DNA of 49,030 bases, taken from the NCBI GenBank assembly GCA_030141605.1, contig JAQGDQ010000780.1:1-49030 (forward strand), read 5' to 3'. Source of the DNA: Tubiluchus corallicola (Eukaryota > Priapulida > Priapulimorpha > Priapulimorphida > Tubiluchidae). The notes under the pieces are model-generated. The model was not told where the DNA came from. It made no database searches and saw only the letters and a program-made list of their open reading frames with translations. Position 1 is the first letter of the stretch. Every line of letters starts with the position of its first letter. Shown piece by piece: positions 1-10,872 of this stretch. The translations under genes and the position numbers were made by a program.

Positions 1-262
1 AGACAGAGAAAGAGAGATTATAAGTCAGAGAGAAGGAGAAAGAGGTAGAAAGAGAAGAACAGAGGGGGAGAGAGACAGAGAGAAAAACAGAGAGGGAGAT
101 AAAAGAAAGAAAGAGAGATTATTATAAGTCATAGAGAAGGAAAAAGAGACAAGGAGAAAAATCACTATCACTATGACTATCAGACCGAGAAAGTCATGAG
201 AGCGAGCGAGCGAGAGAGAGAGAGAGAGAAAGCAAGAGAAAGAAAGCAAGAGAGAGTGAGTG
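1..262. repeat. Purine-rich GA tract
   Basis: Irregular (GA)n-rich sequence, followed by a short (GAGT)n stretch. Open frames here are low-complexity. Confidence 0.9.
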
Positions 263-537
263 AGTGAGAGGGAAATGAAGAAAAAAAGACTAGTTCACAC
301 CCACTATCAAATACACAGATCCCTGGCGAGGTGCTCTAGTATGGCTTCTCCATCACCTTTTCTCATGACTGCATGTTTCACTCCAAGCTTCTCCTCTGTC
401 AATAGTGATTATCTTTCCTCAACAGACAGCTACATCAATCATTCAGACAACTGATACAAACATCGAGTAAATCAAATTACCCAGTGCACACTTATCCGCA
501 CAAGTTCTGCAGTAAATATAGCTGTAAATTATTCAAC

Positions 538-810
538 AATGAGTGTACGTTCATCTGGCATAACTTCTCAGCTAAATTATTCATATGATGTTCATGTTCA
601 GCGAGTAGCAGATAAACAGTTGATGTTGTTTGTGGCAATGACGACAGTGTCAGTTGATGATGGTGTTGACAACAATGAGTGTACGTTCATCGGCATAACT
701 TCTCAGCTAAATTATTCATATGATGTTTATGTTCAGCGAATGAACAGTTCTTAAACTGTTGATTTTGTTTCTGGCAATGACGACAGTATCAGTTGATGAT
801 GGTGTTGACA
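538..810. repeat. Two-copy direct repeat, about 135 bp
   Basis: ACAATGAGTGTACGTTCATC...GTTCAGCGA...CAGTTGATGATGGTGTTGAC occurs twice in tandem with small indels; a third partial copy begins. Confidence 0.85.
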
Positions 811-909
811 ACAATGACGACAGTAAAGGATACAGTCATTAAGAAAAATTTTCACAGAAGCAGGGTAATAAATGACAACCGGAATAATACATAATAAATT
901 TCTTCTCTT

Positions 910-913
<4 letters not shown>

Positions 914-982
<69 letters not shown>

Positions 983-1210
983 ATTATCTCCTCTCTTCCT
1001 CCCTATTTACCCCATTCTCTCTCTCCTCTCTTTCTCTCTCTCTCTCCCTCTCTCACTTTCTTTCCTCTCTTACTCCCGCTCTCTCTCCCCCCTCTTTCTC
1101 CCTATTTTTCTCTCTTTCTCCCCCTCTTCGCCTCTCTCCTATTCTCACTGTCTCCCTCTCTCTCTTGCACTCTTTCTCCCTCTACTTTTCTCCCTCTCTT
1201 CTCTCTCTAG
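914..1210. repeat. (CT)n microsatellite and CT-rich tail
   Basis: A pure CT run to about 979, then imperfect CT/CCT-rich sequence. Polypurine-polypyrimidine DNA that could form a triplex. Confidence 0.95.
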
Positions 1211-2121
1211 TATTTTTGTGTATGTTTGTAAATCGTATTTATAATTTCTGTGTGATTGTATATATTATATTATACACCATAAGTGTGAAATAAAAAGTTA
1301 CGTTCAAATTCAAATTCTTCTCTCTGTCTCACCGTCTCTATTTCTCTCTTCTTTCGCCGTTCACCATCTTTCGTCCTTCCATCAACTGCCTGCTTTCTTC
1401 CTTCCATCATCCTGTCTAAACTATAAAGCGCCCCCTGACACGTTTCAAATGAACTAATTTACATCAATCGCGTCACCCACCCCTTATTACGAGCTGCAAC
1501 AGAGACAGACAGTCTGCCGGACGCCACAGAATGAATATAAACTGCAACCATAAAAACTGGATTAGAAAATGAACACAAGTTTGATGATGCGGAGTGCAAT
1601 AGGGAGGCTGAGTTTTATTGCAACATCCTCTTCTAAACCACACGCTATGACGAATCACAATGGGAAAGGGTTAAACCCTGCTTAGACGTGGTGAATTTTA
1701 ATTGGTAATATTAAAGGAATATTCCCAGGATTTAATAGGTCACATTAAAGGAATATTTTCAGGGTAAACTTTACATAATTCGCCACTGGGTGGCACCACG
1801 ATTTCAATTATTTCGTAAATATAATCCCATTTTACGCAGACAAACTAATTAACACCAGAAAACTCATTTTAAATTATCTTTCAATACTTTGGCTGTAAAA
1901 CATTCCTTGCAAAAATGCAAGGAACGTGTTAATTCTTGCACATTACATTTCTGAATTCCACAGCCGTTCTGTTTGTCCAGTAAACAAAACAGAGTTTATT
2001 TCTACTACGACTTGGATTATTTGAACAGCGCAAAATAGAGGCAATTCTTTGTTTGTCTGACCGCTGGGTTGACAACGGTTAAATAAACAAAACGCGTTTT
2101 TGTTGTTTTTTCAAAGAAAAA
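1211..2121. other. Non-coding, no gene seen
   Basis: AT-rich. It holds GTGAAATAAAAAGTTACG at about 1286, resembling the end of a LINE, and a CTCF-like CCACTGGGTGGCACC at 1783-1797. Short open frames lack coding character. Confidence 0.6.
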
Positions 2122-2872
2122 TCCAGAAAAATACTTTTCTCAGCTAGCTAACTCCATTTTGTATTCAAAACTGCTGTACATAGCATACAGTCTGCAACTG
2201 CTGTGCAGAAAAATACTTTTCTCAGCTAGCTAACTCCATTTGGTATTCAAAACTGCTGTACATAGCATACAGTCTGCAACTGCTGTACAGAAAATACATT
2301 TCTTAACTAGCTAACTCCATTTGGTATTCAAAACTGCTGTACATAGCATACAGTCTGCAACTGCTGTGCAGAAAAACACTTTTCTCAGCTAGCTAACTCC
2401 ATTTTGTATTCAAAACTGCTGTACATAGCATACAGTCTGCAACTGTTGTACAGAAAAACACTTTTCTTAGGTAGCTAGCTCCTTTGGTGTCAAAACTGCT
2501 ACACATAGCGCACAGTCTGTAAGTGTTGTGCAGAAAAACACTTTTCTTAGCTAGCTAACTCCATTTGGTATTCTAAACTGCTGTACATAGCATACAGTCT
2601 GCAAGTGCTGTACCGAAAAACACTTTTTTTCTTAGCTAGCTAGCTCCATTTGGTATTCAAAACTGCTGTACATAGCATACAGTCTGCAACTGTTGGACAG
2701 AAAAACACTTTTCTTGGGTAGCTAGCTCCTTTGGTAATCAAAACTGCTGTACATAGCATACAGTCTGCAAGTGCTGTACAGAAAATCACTTTTCTTAGCT
2801 AGCTACTAGCTCCATTTGGTATTTTAAACTACTGTACATAGCGTACAGTCTGCAACTGCTGTACTAACTACA
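2122..2872. repeat. 82-bp minisatellite, nine copies
   Basis: The unit contains ACTTTTCTCAGCTAGCTAAC and ACTGCTGTACATAGCATACA. Starts are near 2131, 2213, 2290, 2376, 2456, 2537, 2618, 2702 and 2783. CTGTA/TACAG and AGCTAGCT are internal palindromes. Confidence 0.9.
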
Positions 2873-3934
2873 GTAGATTGAATTATCATGTTACCTAACA
2901 GGTAGTGCTGTACATTATACTGCAAACTACTGTACCTGCTGTAGGACATTTTATAACCAATAAAAGCTATTAAGAGGACAAATAAAAAGAATTTACGATA
3001 TCTGAGCAGGAGACCGACATATGCCGTGATTATTAAGAGTGAAAAGCAAAGGAAAATCAATATTTTTTAAAATTTTAAAATTTTTCACACTTTGCTCAAG
3101 TAAACCACATATAAATACGTGTGTAATGAAAAAGACAATAAACGGTGTATACCAAGGGTAAGCCAAACTGTTTGTGGTATACTAGTCCGGAATGCGAAGG
3201 ATTTTGGGTTACTTGATTTTACTCTTTGTTTTCTTTCCAACTGCTTAGATATGTCATGTAGAACGACACGTACTGTTATTCTTTCTTTTTTTACTTATCT
3301 CACTATAGTTATTAATAATAACTTTATTAATTTATTAATACATTAGAACACCATTTACTCATTTCATCGCAAAAATGTAGAAAAATGGATTAATTGCAAG
3401 TGTAACGTCACAATACAAAAAACTGTCTAAAAACGAGAATGCGAACAGCATCGCAGCGAAATAGACGGCTTTATAGAGTTACTTCGCGAGCGAGTAATAC
3501 TCAGAAAGAACACGACATGAAGCTGTAGTATTGAACAGACACAGCAGCCATTAACTCACCACAACTAACCCTTGCAGAGTCGAGTATATTGATTTACCTT
3601 TTGTAATAATGAATACCACAAAAAATTGTATAGGTAATTACCTACTAGCTTTCACTATGAACGTATTGATTAATTAGATGCAGGTAATTAAGTAAAATAC
3701 AGTATGACTCACTGCAGTAATTAAGCTGTAGATTCTAGAATTTTTACCTTAGTCTATGCAGAGTCCATTAAAGGTAAATTACAAGCCTAATAAATTTGCT
3801 TTTGCAACTTACTATAAGTGCTACAGTCATCTTATATAGCACGATATTGGTTTACAAAACTCTGTCTTTTATAGGAATCATACAAGTTGTCAACCAACCT
3901 AAATAATCTTAAGAATCCATGTGAGAAAGTCAAG
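2873..3934. other. Non-coding, no gene seen
   Basis: AT-rich. A somewhat CpG-richer patch lies at 3430-3500. Short open frames (2824-3060 -, 3119-3346 +) show no recognisable domain. Confidence 0.5.
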
Positions 3935-4350
3935 GGCAAAAAAGGCACAGAAAAAAGTCATAGCTAAAAAAAGTCCTAGAAATAAGTCATAGCTAAAAAA
4001 ATCTAAGAAAAAAAGACTCAGAAAAAAGTCATAGCCAAAAAAGTCAAAGCAAAGGGTCACAGGAAAAGTCATAGGTAAAAAGTCACAGGTAAAACGTCAC
4101 AGAAAAAAGCCACAGGAAAATAGTCCCAGAAAAAGTCATAGCTAAAAAAAATTGAAGAAAAAAGTCACAGATAAAAAGCCACAGCTAAAAAAGTCAAAGA
4201 AAAAAGTCACAAGTGAAAAGTCACAGGTAAAAAAGTCAAAGAAAAAAGTCACAAGTGAAAAGTCACTGGTAAAAAAGTCAAAGAAAAAATGTCACAAGTG
4301 AAAAGTCACAGGTAAAAAGTCACAGAAAACAGGTAAAAAGTCACAGGAGG
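3935..4350. repeat. Irregular AAAAAGTCACAG repeats
   Basis: Many degenerate copies of an AAAAGTCA(C/T)AG(G/C)TA-type unit of about 12-18 bp. Followed at 4362-4380 by about three telomere-type CCCTAA units. Confidence 0.8.
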
Positions 4351-4491
4351 AAAATGACTTAAACCTAACCCTAACCCTAGCCAAAACGAATTGTCCTTTT
4401 TCCTGTAACTTTTCTCCTAGGGAAAATTGTGACTTTTTTCCATGACTTTGTGACCGCTCGCCGATCTTACAAACTCATAATTAATATAAAT

Positions 4492-4680
4492 ATTGATAGC
4501 AAAACTTGAAAAACAGAAAATGTGAAAGTTCTAATGCAGCCTGTAGTTGAACCAAGTCTTTGCATTGTCTAATGCGTCTGTAATCTAAGCACAAGGCACA
4601 TGGTTCAATTCCGAGACCTGCATTCTCATTTTCTCACATTTTCTATTTTCAAGTTTGGTACAGTATCAAAATTTTGATTT
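4492..4680. mobile_element. Small inverted-repeat element
   Basis: About 45 bp at the left (CTTGAAAAACAGAAAATGTG...AATGCAG) is repeated in reverse at the right (CTGCATTCTCATTTTCTCAC...CAAG). The centre holds GGTTCAATTCC, which resembles a tRNA B box. Probably a MITE; no target duplication found. Confidence 0.5.
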
Positions 4681-4795
4681 GGCATTAATCTTGGTATTAG
4701 GATTATAACAATTAAACAAAAGAAATAAAATGTGTGTGTTCACTGTTCGCTAGAGAAAATCAAAATCAATACAACAACTGTAGCTTATATTTGCA

Positions 4796-4993
4796 GACAA
4801 TACAACAAACAATTGTTACATCAGACAAGCCCCCAACAAGGAATATTTTAATCAATCCTCGTGGCTGGATTGACGTTTCTGTAGGCTATATTAATCTACG
4901 GGATTACGGAATTTGCTGTAATTATCTACAGTATTGTTGCGCAAATATCACACAGCCACACAAGTGTGACAAACTGTACAAACATCAAGCCAT
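4796..4993 (+). CDS. Candidate exon, unidentified cysteine-rich product
   Basis: An open frame of 66 codons lies between a good acceptor (TTATATTTGCAG) and a perfect donor (GTAAGT). It encodes PRGWIDVSVGYINLRDYG followed by CC, CC and C cysteines. A second open frame (about 5000-5176, TAA) follows in another frame and is itself followed by AATAAA at about 5203 and 5213. This could be the 3' end of a small gene with a frameshift, or chance. I do not recognise the sequence. Confidence 0.3.
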
Positions 4994-5218
4994 GTAAGTA
5001 CGACAGACTGTACAAATATTGAAAAAATCCAATTGAACATTCTCTTGAACATTACGATGCATTCAACATCAACTGAATCTATTGGCTTGACAAATTTCAA
5101 ACATATCGCAATTAATTGGGGAAATGGCGCAACAAATATGGACGTCTATACTGCATCTGTTACAGTTTCAATCTAAAGTTTACCAAATTTTCAAGTCATT
5201 TTAAATAAAAGAATAATA

Positions 5219-6203
5219 AATTTTAAATTCTAAATTAATTTTTTTTAATTAAACGATGATTAATTACACACCTTTTGCCGTTATTGCTCAATAAAAAAAT
5301 AAAGAAATATAAAGATTTCCCATCTTGTAACCGCAAAAATCTGCACGCCTACGCTTCTATATGATATGTAACACGCCACAAACAGTTGTACATAACATTA
5401 ACGTCAACTTTAACAAACCGCAAACAGTTTGCTGGACGGCTCATATAAACACATGACTCTAACAAACCGCAAACAGTTTGCTGGACTGCTCATATAAAAA
5501 CTTGACTCTAACAAACCGCAAACAGTTTGCTGGACTGCTTATATAAATACATGTTTCAAAGGACTTACCAGTAAAATGGCTGCGTTTAACATTAATCAGA
5601 CAACAAGCAACTGAACGATACCACTATAGAGTACTGTACCAGACATACAAAAAATTCCACTTCTCTTGAAATATAAATACCTTAAAATCTTCTTATCAAT
5701 AAATTAATCATGGTTATAACAGTTTGATGCGTTTATAATAATTGGATGATTGCCGCACAGTGGTCTAGAGCACTTAACCCTTTAAATGTAAGAAAATTCT
5801 TGTTTGAACAAAGAACCCTTTCATTTTGACAAAACTAGTAAATCAGCAAACTGCAGTAAAGTAAAAGGTATAATTCTAGTTCTTGGAAACTTTCAGTAAA
5901 TAAAATTATATAGCAATTGTTAAAACCAGTCACAGTCAACATAAAATTTAACTTTGAAATAGGCCACAAAATTAACACTAATTCACTTCTATTAGTTCAG
6001 TAAGTTTGCCCAGGGGGCATTTCAATCGTAGTATGGCGATTAGCAGTTAATCTTGTCTAAATCCTAAAGCTTTTAACAAGCAGTGTGACGTTAAGACGAT
6101 TGTAAACTCACTTTTTATTCGTTTGTTTGTTAGTTCATTATTCATTCGTTCATTCTTTCGTTTATCTTGTTGGCACATCACTATCCAAATCTTCCACTTA
6201 CTC
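5219..6203. other. Non-coding apart from the 49-bp repeat
   Basis: AT-rich DNA with nothing recognisable between the small candidate gene and the first MITE, except the 49-bp array. Confidence 0.5.
5411..5557. repeat. 49-bp repeat, three copies
   Basis: TAACAAACCGCAAACAGTTT...GCTCATATAAA at 5411, 5460 and 5509. Each unit holds the palindrome GCAAAC-A-GTTTGC. Confidence 0.9.
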
Positions 6204-6496
6204 TGTTTTCACAGCAATTGATCATGATCATGAAAAGGTCAAAGGTTATGTGTACTAGATAACGCATTGCAGTCCGTGTTATTATAATAGCAACACTTTT
6301 AACTGCTAACTAGAACCTTACTTAGTTCAATTTTTCTTCTTCCCAAACAAGATCCTCCTAGTAAATCACTCTCTGCACAGACTAATGCATAATTAAGTAA
6401 AATCCGCGTAAGACAACTGAAGTTACTGAAGTGATGCAGCAGACGGCTTTACTTTACTCACATATCACGTGGCGGTTGTAGTTAAGGCACGTGAAC
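6204..6496 (+). mobile_element. DR1-carrying MITE, end-truncated copy
   Basis: Homologous to 29743-30103 in the same orientation, from TGTTTTCACAG through GAAAAGGTCAAAGG to GTTGTAGTTAAGGCAC. The right inverted end is lost. It faces the reverse copy at 7018, so the two could pair in a transcript. Confidence 0.7.
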
Positions 6497-6617
6497 TCCT
6501 AACTAAAATGAGAATAGAGCTTTTTCTATGTCAGCTAATTTGTTTTTTTAGCTAAGTAAATTAATATCAATTAACGCAGTAATATAAATACAGGTAAATT
6601 TCTCTATTATAAACTGC

Positions 6618-6685
6618 GCAAGTACCTGTTCTTTGTGACGTGTTGATCTAGCAAGTACCTGTTCTTTGTGATGTGTTGATCTAGC
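6618..6685. repeat. About 33-bp direct duplication
   Basis: GCAAGTACCTGTTCTTTGTG then A(C/T)GTGTTGATCTA occurs twice in tandem. Confidence 0.85.
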
Positions 6686-7017
6686 AACTACCAATCACAA
6701 AACACCTGAGCTTTTTTTCTTAACCATTCTAAATAAGGTAAATTGTTATTATTGTAAATTGTGTTTCAAAGTAACAGGTAATTCACCTGTCAGGTAATTA
6801 CAGGTGTGAAAATGGGGGCAATTTTCTACAATAGTTGCAGCTAAATCAGGTAAATGATGGTGGAAAATTTCAAAAAATATTTTCGTTGATGTGTTAAAAT
6901 ATCTGTTATAATGATGTGTTAAATTAATACATGTAAATTTATGTTTAGCTTATGAAAATGAAATTTTTGTAATTAAATTATAATGCACGAGTGGTTGAAA
7001 TCATTTCTAATTTATAA

Positions 7018-7376
7018 ACCTTTTCACAGTTTCGTTGTGTGCGTTGTGGTCAGAGGTTAAGTGTACCACCGCGAGCGCCTTGACTACAACCATCACGTGA
7101 CGTGTAGGTTAAGCAAAGACGTTTGCAGCATCAGTTCAGTAACTTCAGTTGTTTTATGCGAATTATGCTTAATTATTCATTAGCGTGTGCTTAGAGTGAT
7201 TTACTAGCAGGATCTTGTTTGGGAACTGTAAGGTTCCTTTGCTAGCTGTTAAAACTGTTACTATTACAGTAACATGGGCTGCGAGGCTTTGTCAAGTGTA
7301 AACAAATGCGTTGTCTGGTACACTTAACCTTTGACCCTTTCACGATCATCATCAATCGCTGGAACTGCGAAAAGGC
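7018..7376 (-). mobile_element. DR1-carrying MITE, complete, reverse copy
   Basis: Ends AACCTTTTCACAGTT and AACTGCGAAAAGGCTT are inverted. The body is the reverse complement of the elements at 6204 and 29743, with the shared core ACTAATGCATAATTAAG, CAACTGAAGTTACTGAA and GATCCTGCTAGTAAATCACT. Confidence 0.75.
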
Positions 7377-7626
7377 TTATTTAATCATTTTGACTGCGTG
7401 TTCCGCCGTTTCGTTCCATTTCCGTTGTTCAGTACCATTCCGCTGAATCAACTCCATGTTATTTCATGACACAGTAAAAACCAGTAATTTTGATTTCGTC
7501 TTACTGTTTATTTGCATGCTATTTTGTTTGTTTCTGTCTGTCTATCTGTCCGTCCGTCAATTTGAATGCAACTTTACATGTTTTACTATCCATATCAAAG
7601 CCCACTTATTTGAATATTTCTTGCAG

Positions 7627-10600
7627 GTATTACACGCCATCATTCCTCAAATCATGAAGGTGCCTGTACTTCCACAAGTAAGGAGTGTGAATAACTAGTA
7701 AGGTAACTAGGCTATGGGAACTTCAGTGGGATTAAGCACAGGGCAACCTAGACACTAGTACCCTCAAATCATGAAGGTGCCTGTACTTCCACAAGTAAGG
7801 AGTGTGTATAACTAGTAAGGTAACTAGGCTATGGGAACTTCAGTGGGATTAAGCACAAGGCTGCCTAGACACCAGTACCCTCAAATCATGAAGGTACCTG
7901 TACTTCCACAAGTAAGGAGTGTGAATAACTAGCAAGGTAACTAGGCTATGGGAACTTCAGTGGGATTAAACACAGGGCAACCTAGACACCAGTACCCTCA
8001 AATCATGAAGGTGCCTGTACTTCCACAAGTAAGGAGTGTGAATAACTAGTAAGGTAACTAGGCTATGGGAACTTCAGTGGGATTAAGCAACCTAGACACC
8101 AGTACCAGCGTAAGATCTTTGCCCCACATAATTCCCAAATCTCAAACCTGTTTCTCAGGAGTAATGACACTAGAGGGCGCAATGAGACTTCACATCACAA
8201 CACTAGAGGGCGCAATGAGACTTCTCATCACGACGCTAGGTGCAAAAATAAACTACAAAATTCTTTGATTGCATTTCACCAACCTAACCATATTTCTGTT
8301 CCACAAATATTCACTATGCAACACGTTTTACTACTGATTGAGACAATAAACGAACACCCCCGACCTGGATCCGATACACAGGGTTATACGGGTCCCGAAT
8401 CGACGGAGCACTCGGATTATCTTACCGTTTATGGTCGACAAATTGTACAGGTATAAAATCATTTACTGATTTGTCATCTTACCGACACAACAATTACAGA
8501 ACAAAGACTTACCGCGTCACGTGATCACAGACAAAGTCACGTGATCACAGGTAAGGGGAGAAATTTCAAACGTCTAATGTGAGGAAATTGACACAAATTA
8601 AAGTGGCAGATCACTACAGTCTACGACAGATCAGTTTTATATCTAAAAGGGTAGCTAAAAAACCAGCAAATAATAAAAAATATCGCCACACTACAAATAA
8701 TAGAATGACTCACTTTGAAAATTGCTCAAATAAATGCAGTAAAAGTAGCAATAAAAACTTGTTCTCGGCTAAGAACTGAACCTGGGACCATCCATTCACT
8801 AGTAGAGCTGTACTAACTAGACAAACAGGGGGGAGCTAGCCAGTCACCATTGCAGAAGTGAATACAGACAGTTCAGAATTCAAATCAATAATTTTTTTGC
8901 CTCTTTGTCTTATGTTATAAAGCACATTACATAATCGTAAATTGTCAAATGAAAATAGAGATGGGGTGGGGTAGTCTAACCATATGTCTAACAACTTAGT
9001 CTAGTCTAATCTAATCTAATCTAAACCTATCTAATCTAATCTAATCCAATCCAATCCACTCCACTCCACCCTACTCTACTCTAATGTAATCTAATCTAAT
9101 CTAAACCTATCTAATCTAATCTAATCCAATCCAATCCACTCCACTCCACTCCACTCTACTCTACTCTACTCTACTCTACTCTACTCTACTCTACTCTACT
9201 CTACTCTACTCTAATGTAATCTAACCTAATCTAATCCAATCTGATCTAATCCAATCCAATCCTATCCAATCTAATCTAATCTAATCTAATCTAATCTAAT
9301 CTAATCTAACCTTATCTTATCTAATCTACTTTAATCTAATTTAATCTAATCTAATCTAATCCGATCTGATATAATGCTTGAAACTAATCTTTTACAAAAC
9401 ATGTAATTTCCAAAAAAAATCCTGCCTTACTTTTGACCAAGAACTACAACATATGCTTACGATACAATTGTAAATTTATACATGTCAACTTTGCTATTTA
9501 TAATTTGTAATAAATTACAATACCTACTACTCTCTAGCCTGGGGTTCAAAAACCACGCATACAAACAGCGTCAGGTAGCTTCAAAATAACCCTAATGTGA
9601 ATTCAATCATTCTTACTAATCTATTCTAGACGATACCATCTCTCCCCCTGGAGGAAAAAGAGAATTTTCTTACGATTTTCGCCTCTCATGAAAGTCTAAT
9701 AGAAAACGCATCGATCATTCAGACTCAAATGGTTTGAAGTTGCATTCAGCTCACAGCTGCAGGTTGAACATTTCTGGCTTGTAGTTGCATTCAGCTCAGA
9801 GCTGCAGGTTGAATATTTCTGAATTGAAGTTGCATTCAGCTCAGAGCTGCAGGTTGAACATTTCTGGCTTGAAGTTGCATTCAGCTCAGAGCTGCAGGTT
9901 CAACATTTCTGACTTGAAGTTGCATTCAGCTCACAGCTGCAGGTTGAACATTTCTGGCTTGAAGTTGCATTCAGCTCACAGCTGCAGGTTGAACATTTCT
10001 GGCTTGTAGTTGCATTCAGCTCAGAGCTGCAGGTTCAACATTTCTGACTAAAAGTTGCATTCAGCTCACAGCTGCAGGTTGAACATTTCTGGATTGAAGT
10101 TGCATTCAGCTCACAGCTGCAGGTTGAACATTTCTGAATTGAAGTTGCATTCAGCTAAGAGCTGCAGGTTGAACATTTCTGGCTTGAAGTTGCATTCAGC
10201 GCACAGCTGCAGGTTGAACATTTCTGGCTTGAAGTTGCATTCAGCTCACAGCTGCAGGTTGAACATTTCTGGATTGAAGTTGCATTCAGCTCACAGCTGC
10301 AGGTTGAACATTTCTGAATTGAAGTTGCATTCAGCTCACAGCTGCAGGTTGAACATTTCTGAATTGAAGTTGCATTCAGCTCAGAGCTGCAGGTTGAACA
10401 TTTCTGAATTGAAGTTGCATTCAGCTCAGAGCTGCAGGTTGAACATTTCTGAATTGAAGTTGCATTCAGCTCACAGCTGCAGGTTGAACATTTCTGAATT
10501 GAAGTTGCATTCAGCTCACAGCTGCAGGTTGAACATTTCTGGCTTGAAGTTGCATTCAGCTCACAGCTGCAGGTTCAACATTTCTACTGTAAAACCTGCT

Positions 10601-10773
10601 ACACGCCCCGAGCCATTAGACTCGACAATTTAACAAAGATAATCGTGGAACAGGTTCAAAAGACTGGTCGACAAAAGCTGGACAGCGTCCACTACAGCGT
10701 CTTAGCCGCTCTAATTACGGACAGTGGTCAATATCTCAGCAGATATGAACCCACACACATTGAATGTACTTAG
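7627..10773 (+). CDS. Unidentified protein, last four exons
   Basis: I do not recognise the product. Four + strand exons fit together, all phase 0: 7627-7677 (acceptor TATTTCTTGCAG, donor GTAAGG), 8343-8450 (donor GTATAA), 9630-9731 (branch site TTACTAAT, acceptor TATTCTAG, weak donor GTTTGA) and 10573-10773 (ending TAG). They give 153 residues with protein-like composition and CpG-rich codons, unlike the AT-rich surroundings. The terminal exon contains FYCKTCY and ends in RYEPTHIECT. The stop is followed 94 nt later by AATAAA. The second exon is uncertain: its frame stays open upstream to 8159, where CTGTTTCTCAG is a better acceptor but gives a phase clash with the exon before. Upstream exons are not identified. 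The gene is convergent with CELSR, or nested in a CELSR intron. Confidence 0.6.
7645..8105. repeat. 117-bp tandem array containing an exon end
   Basis: Four copies with period 117 (7645, 7762, 7879, 7995). Each starts with the last 33 nt of the exon at 7627-7677 plus its GTAAGG donor. Copies 2-4 also have an AG directly before TACCCTCAAATC, giving 36-nt in-frame segments at 7759-7794, 7876-7911 and 7993-8028. Confidence 0.9.
8167..8234. repeat. 33-bp duplication with CTCF-like motif
   Basis: ACTAGAGGGCGCAATGAGAC plus 13 bp occurs twice. ACACTAGAGGGCGCA at 8167-8181 and 8200-8214 fits 13 of 15 positions of the CTCF core. Confidence 0.8.
8516..8550. promoter_or_regulatory. Tandem TCACGTGA E-box palindromes
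   Basis: GTCACGTGATCACAG occurs at 8516-8530 and 8536-8550, a 20-bp period. TCACGTGA is the core bound by MiT/TFE and USF-type bHLH-Zip factors. It lies in an intron of the unidentified + strand gene; function not shown. Confidence 0.45.
8996..9372. repeat. (TCTAA)n and (CTACT)n pentanucleotide satellite
   Basis: Arrays of TCTAA, TCCAA, CCACT and CTACT pentamers, grading into one another. It lies in an intron of the + strand gene. Confidence 0.95.
9737..10590. repeat. 45-bp minisatellite, 19 copies
   Basis: The unit is GAAGTTGCATTCAGCTCACA then GCTGCAGGTTGAACATTTCTGGCTT. Because 45 is a multiple of 3, one frame stays open for 192 codons; that frame is not the one used by the flanking exons. 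It fills the intron between exons 9630-9731 and 10573-10773, and its last unit supplies the acceptor CTGCAG|GTT. Confidence 0.95.
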
Positions 10774-10866
10774 ATTAACATCAGTAAGTGGTAATTCCCG
10801 CTCCATAGTTAAAAGACTGGTAGATTTTCTAGTTTCATACAACTTTACTAGTACAACGTGCCCACA

Positions 10867-10872
10867 AATAAA
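10867..10872 (+). promoter_or_regulatory. Poly(A) signal of the unidentified + strand gene
   Basis: AATAAA lies 94 nt after the TAG at 10771-10773 and is followed by a T/G-rich stretch, as expected at an animal 3' end. Confidence 0.6.

Noticed and set aside
4362-4380. CCCTAA units resembling telomere
   Set aside because: Only about three units, interstitial, inside other repeats.
8770-8840. tRNA-like sequence on the - strand (GTCCCAGGTTCAGTTCT)
   Set aside because: The cloverleaf does not fold; at most a tRNA-derived remnant.
10055-10633. 192-codon open frame of 15-residue repeats
   Set aside because: It follows from the 45-bp period; the flanking exons use another frame.
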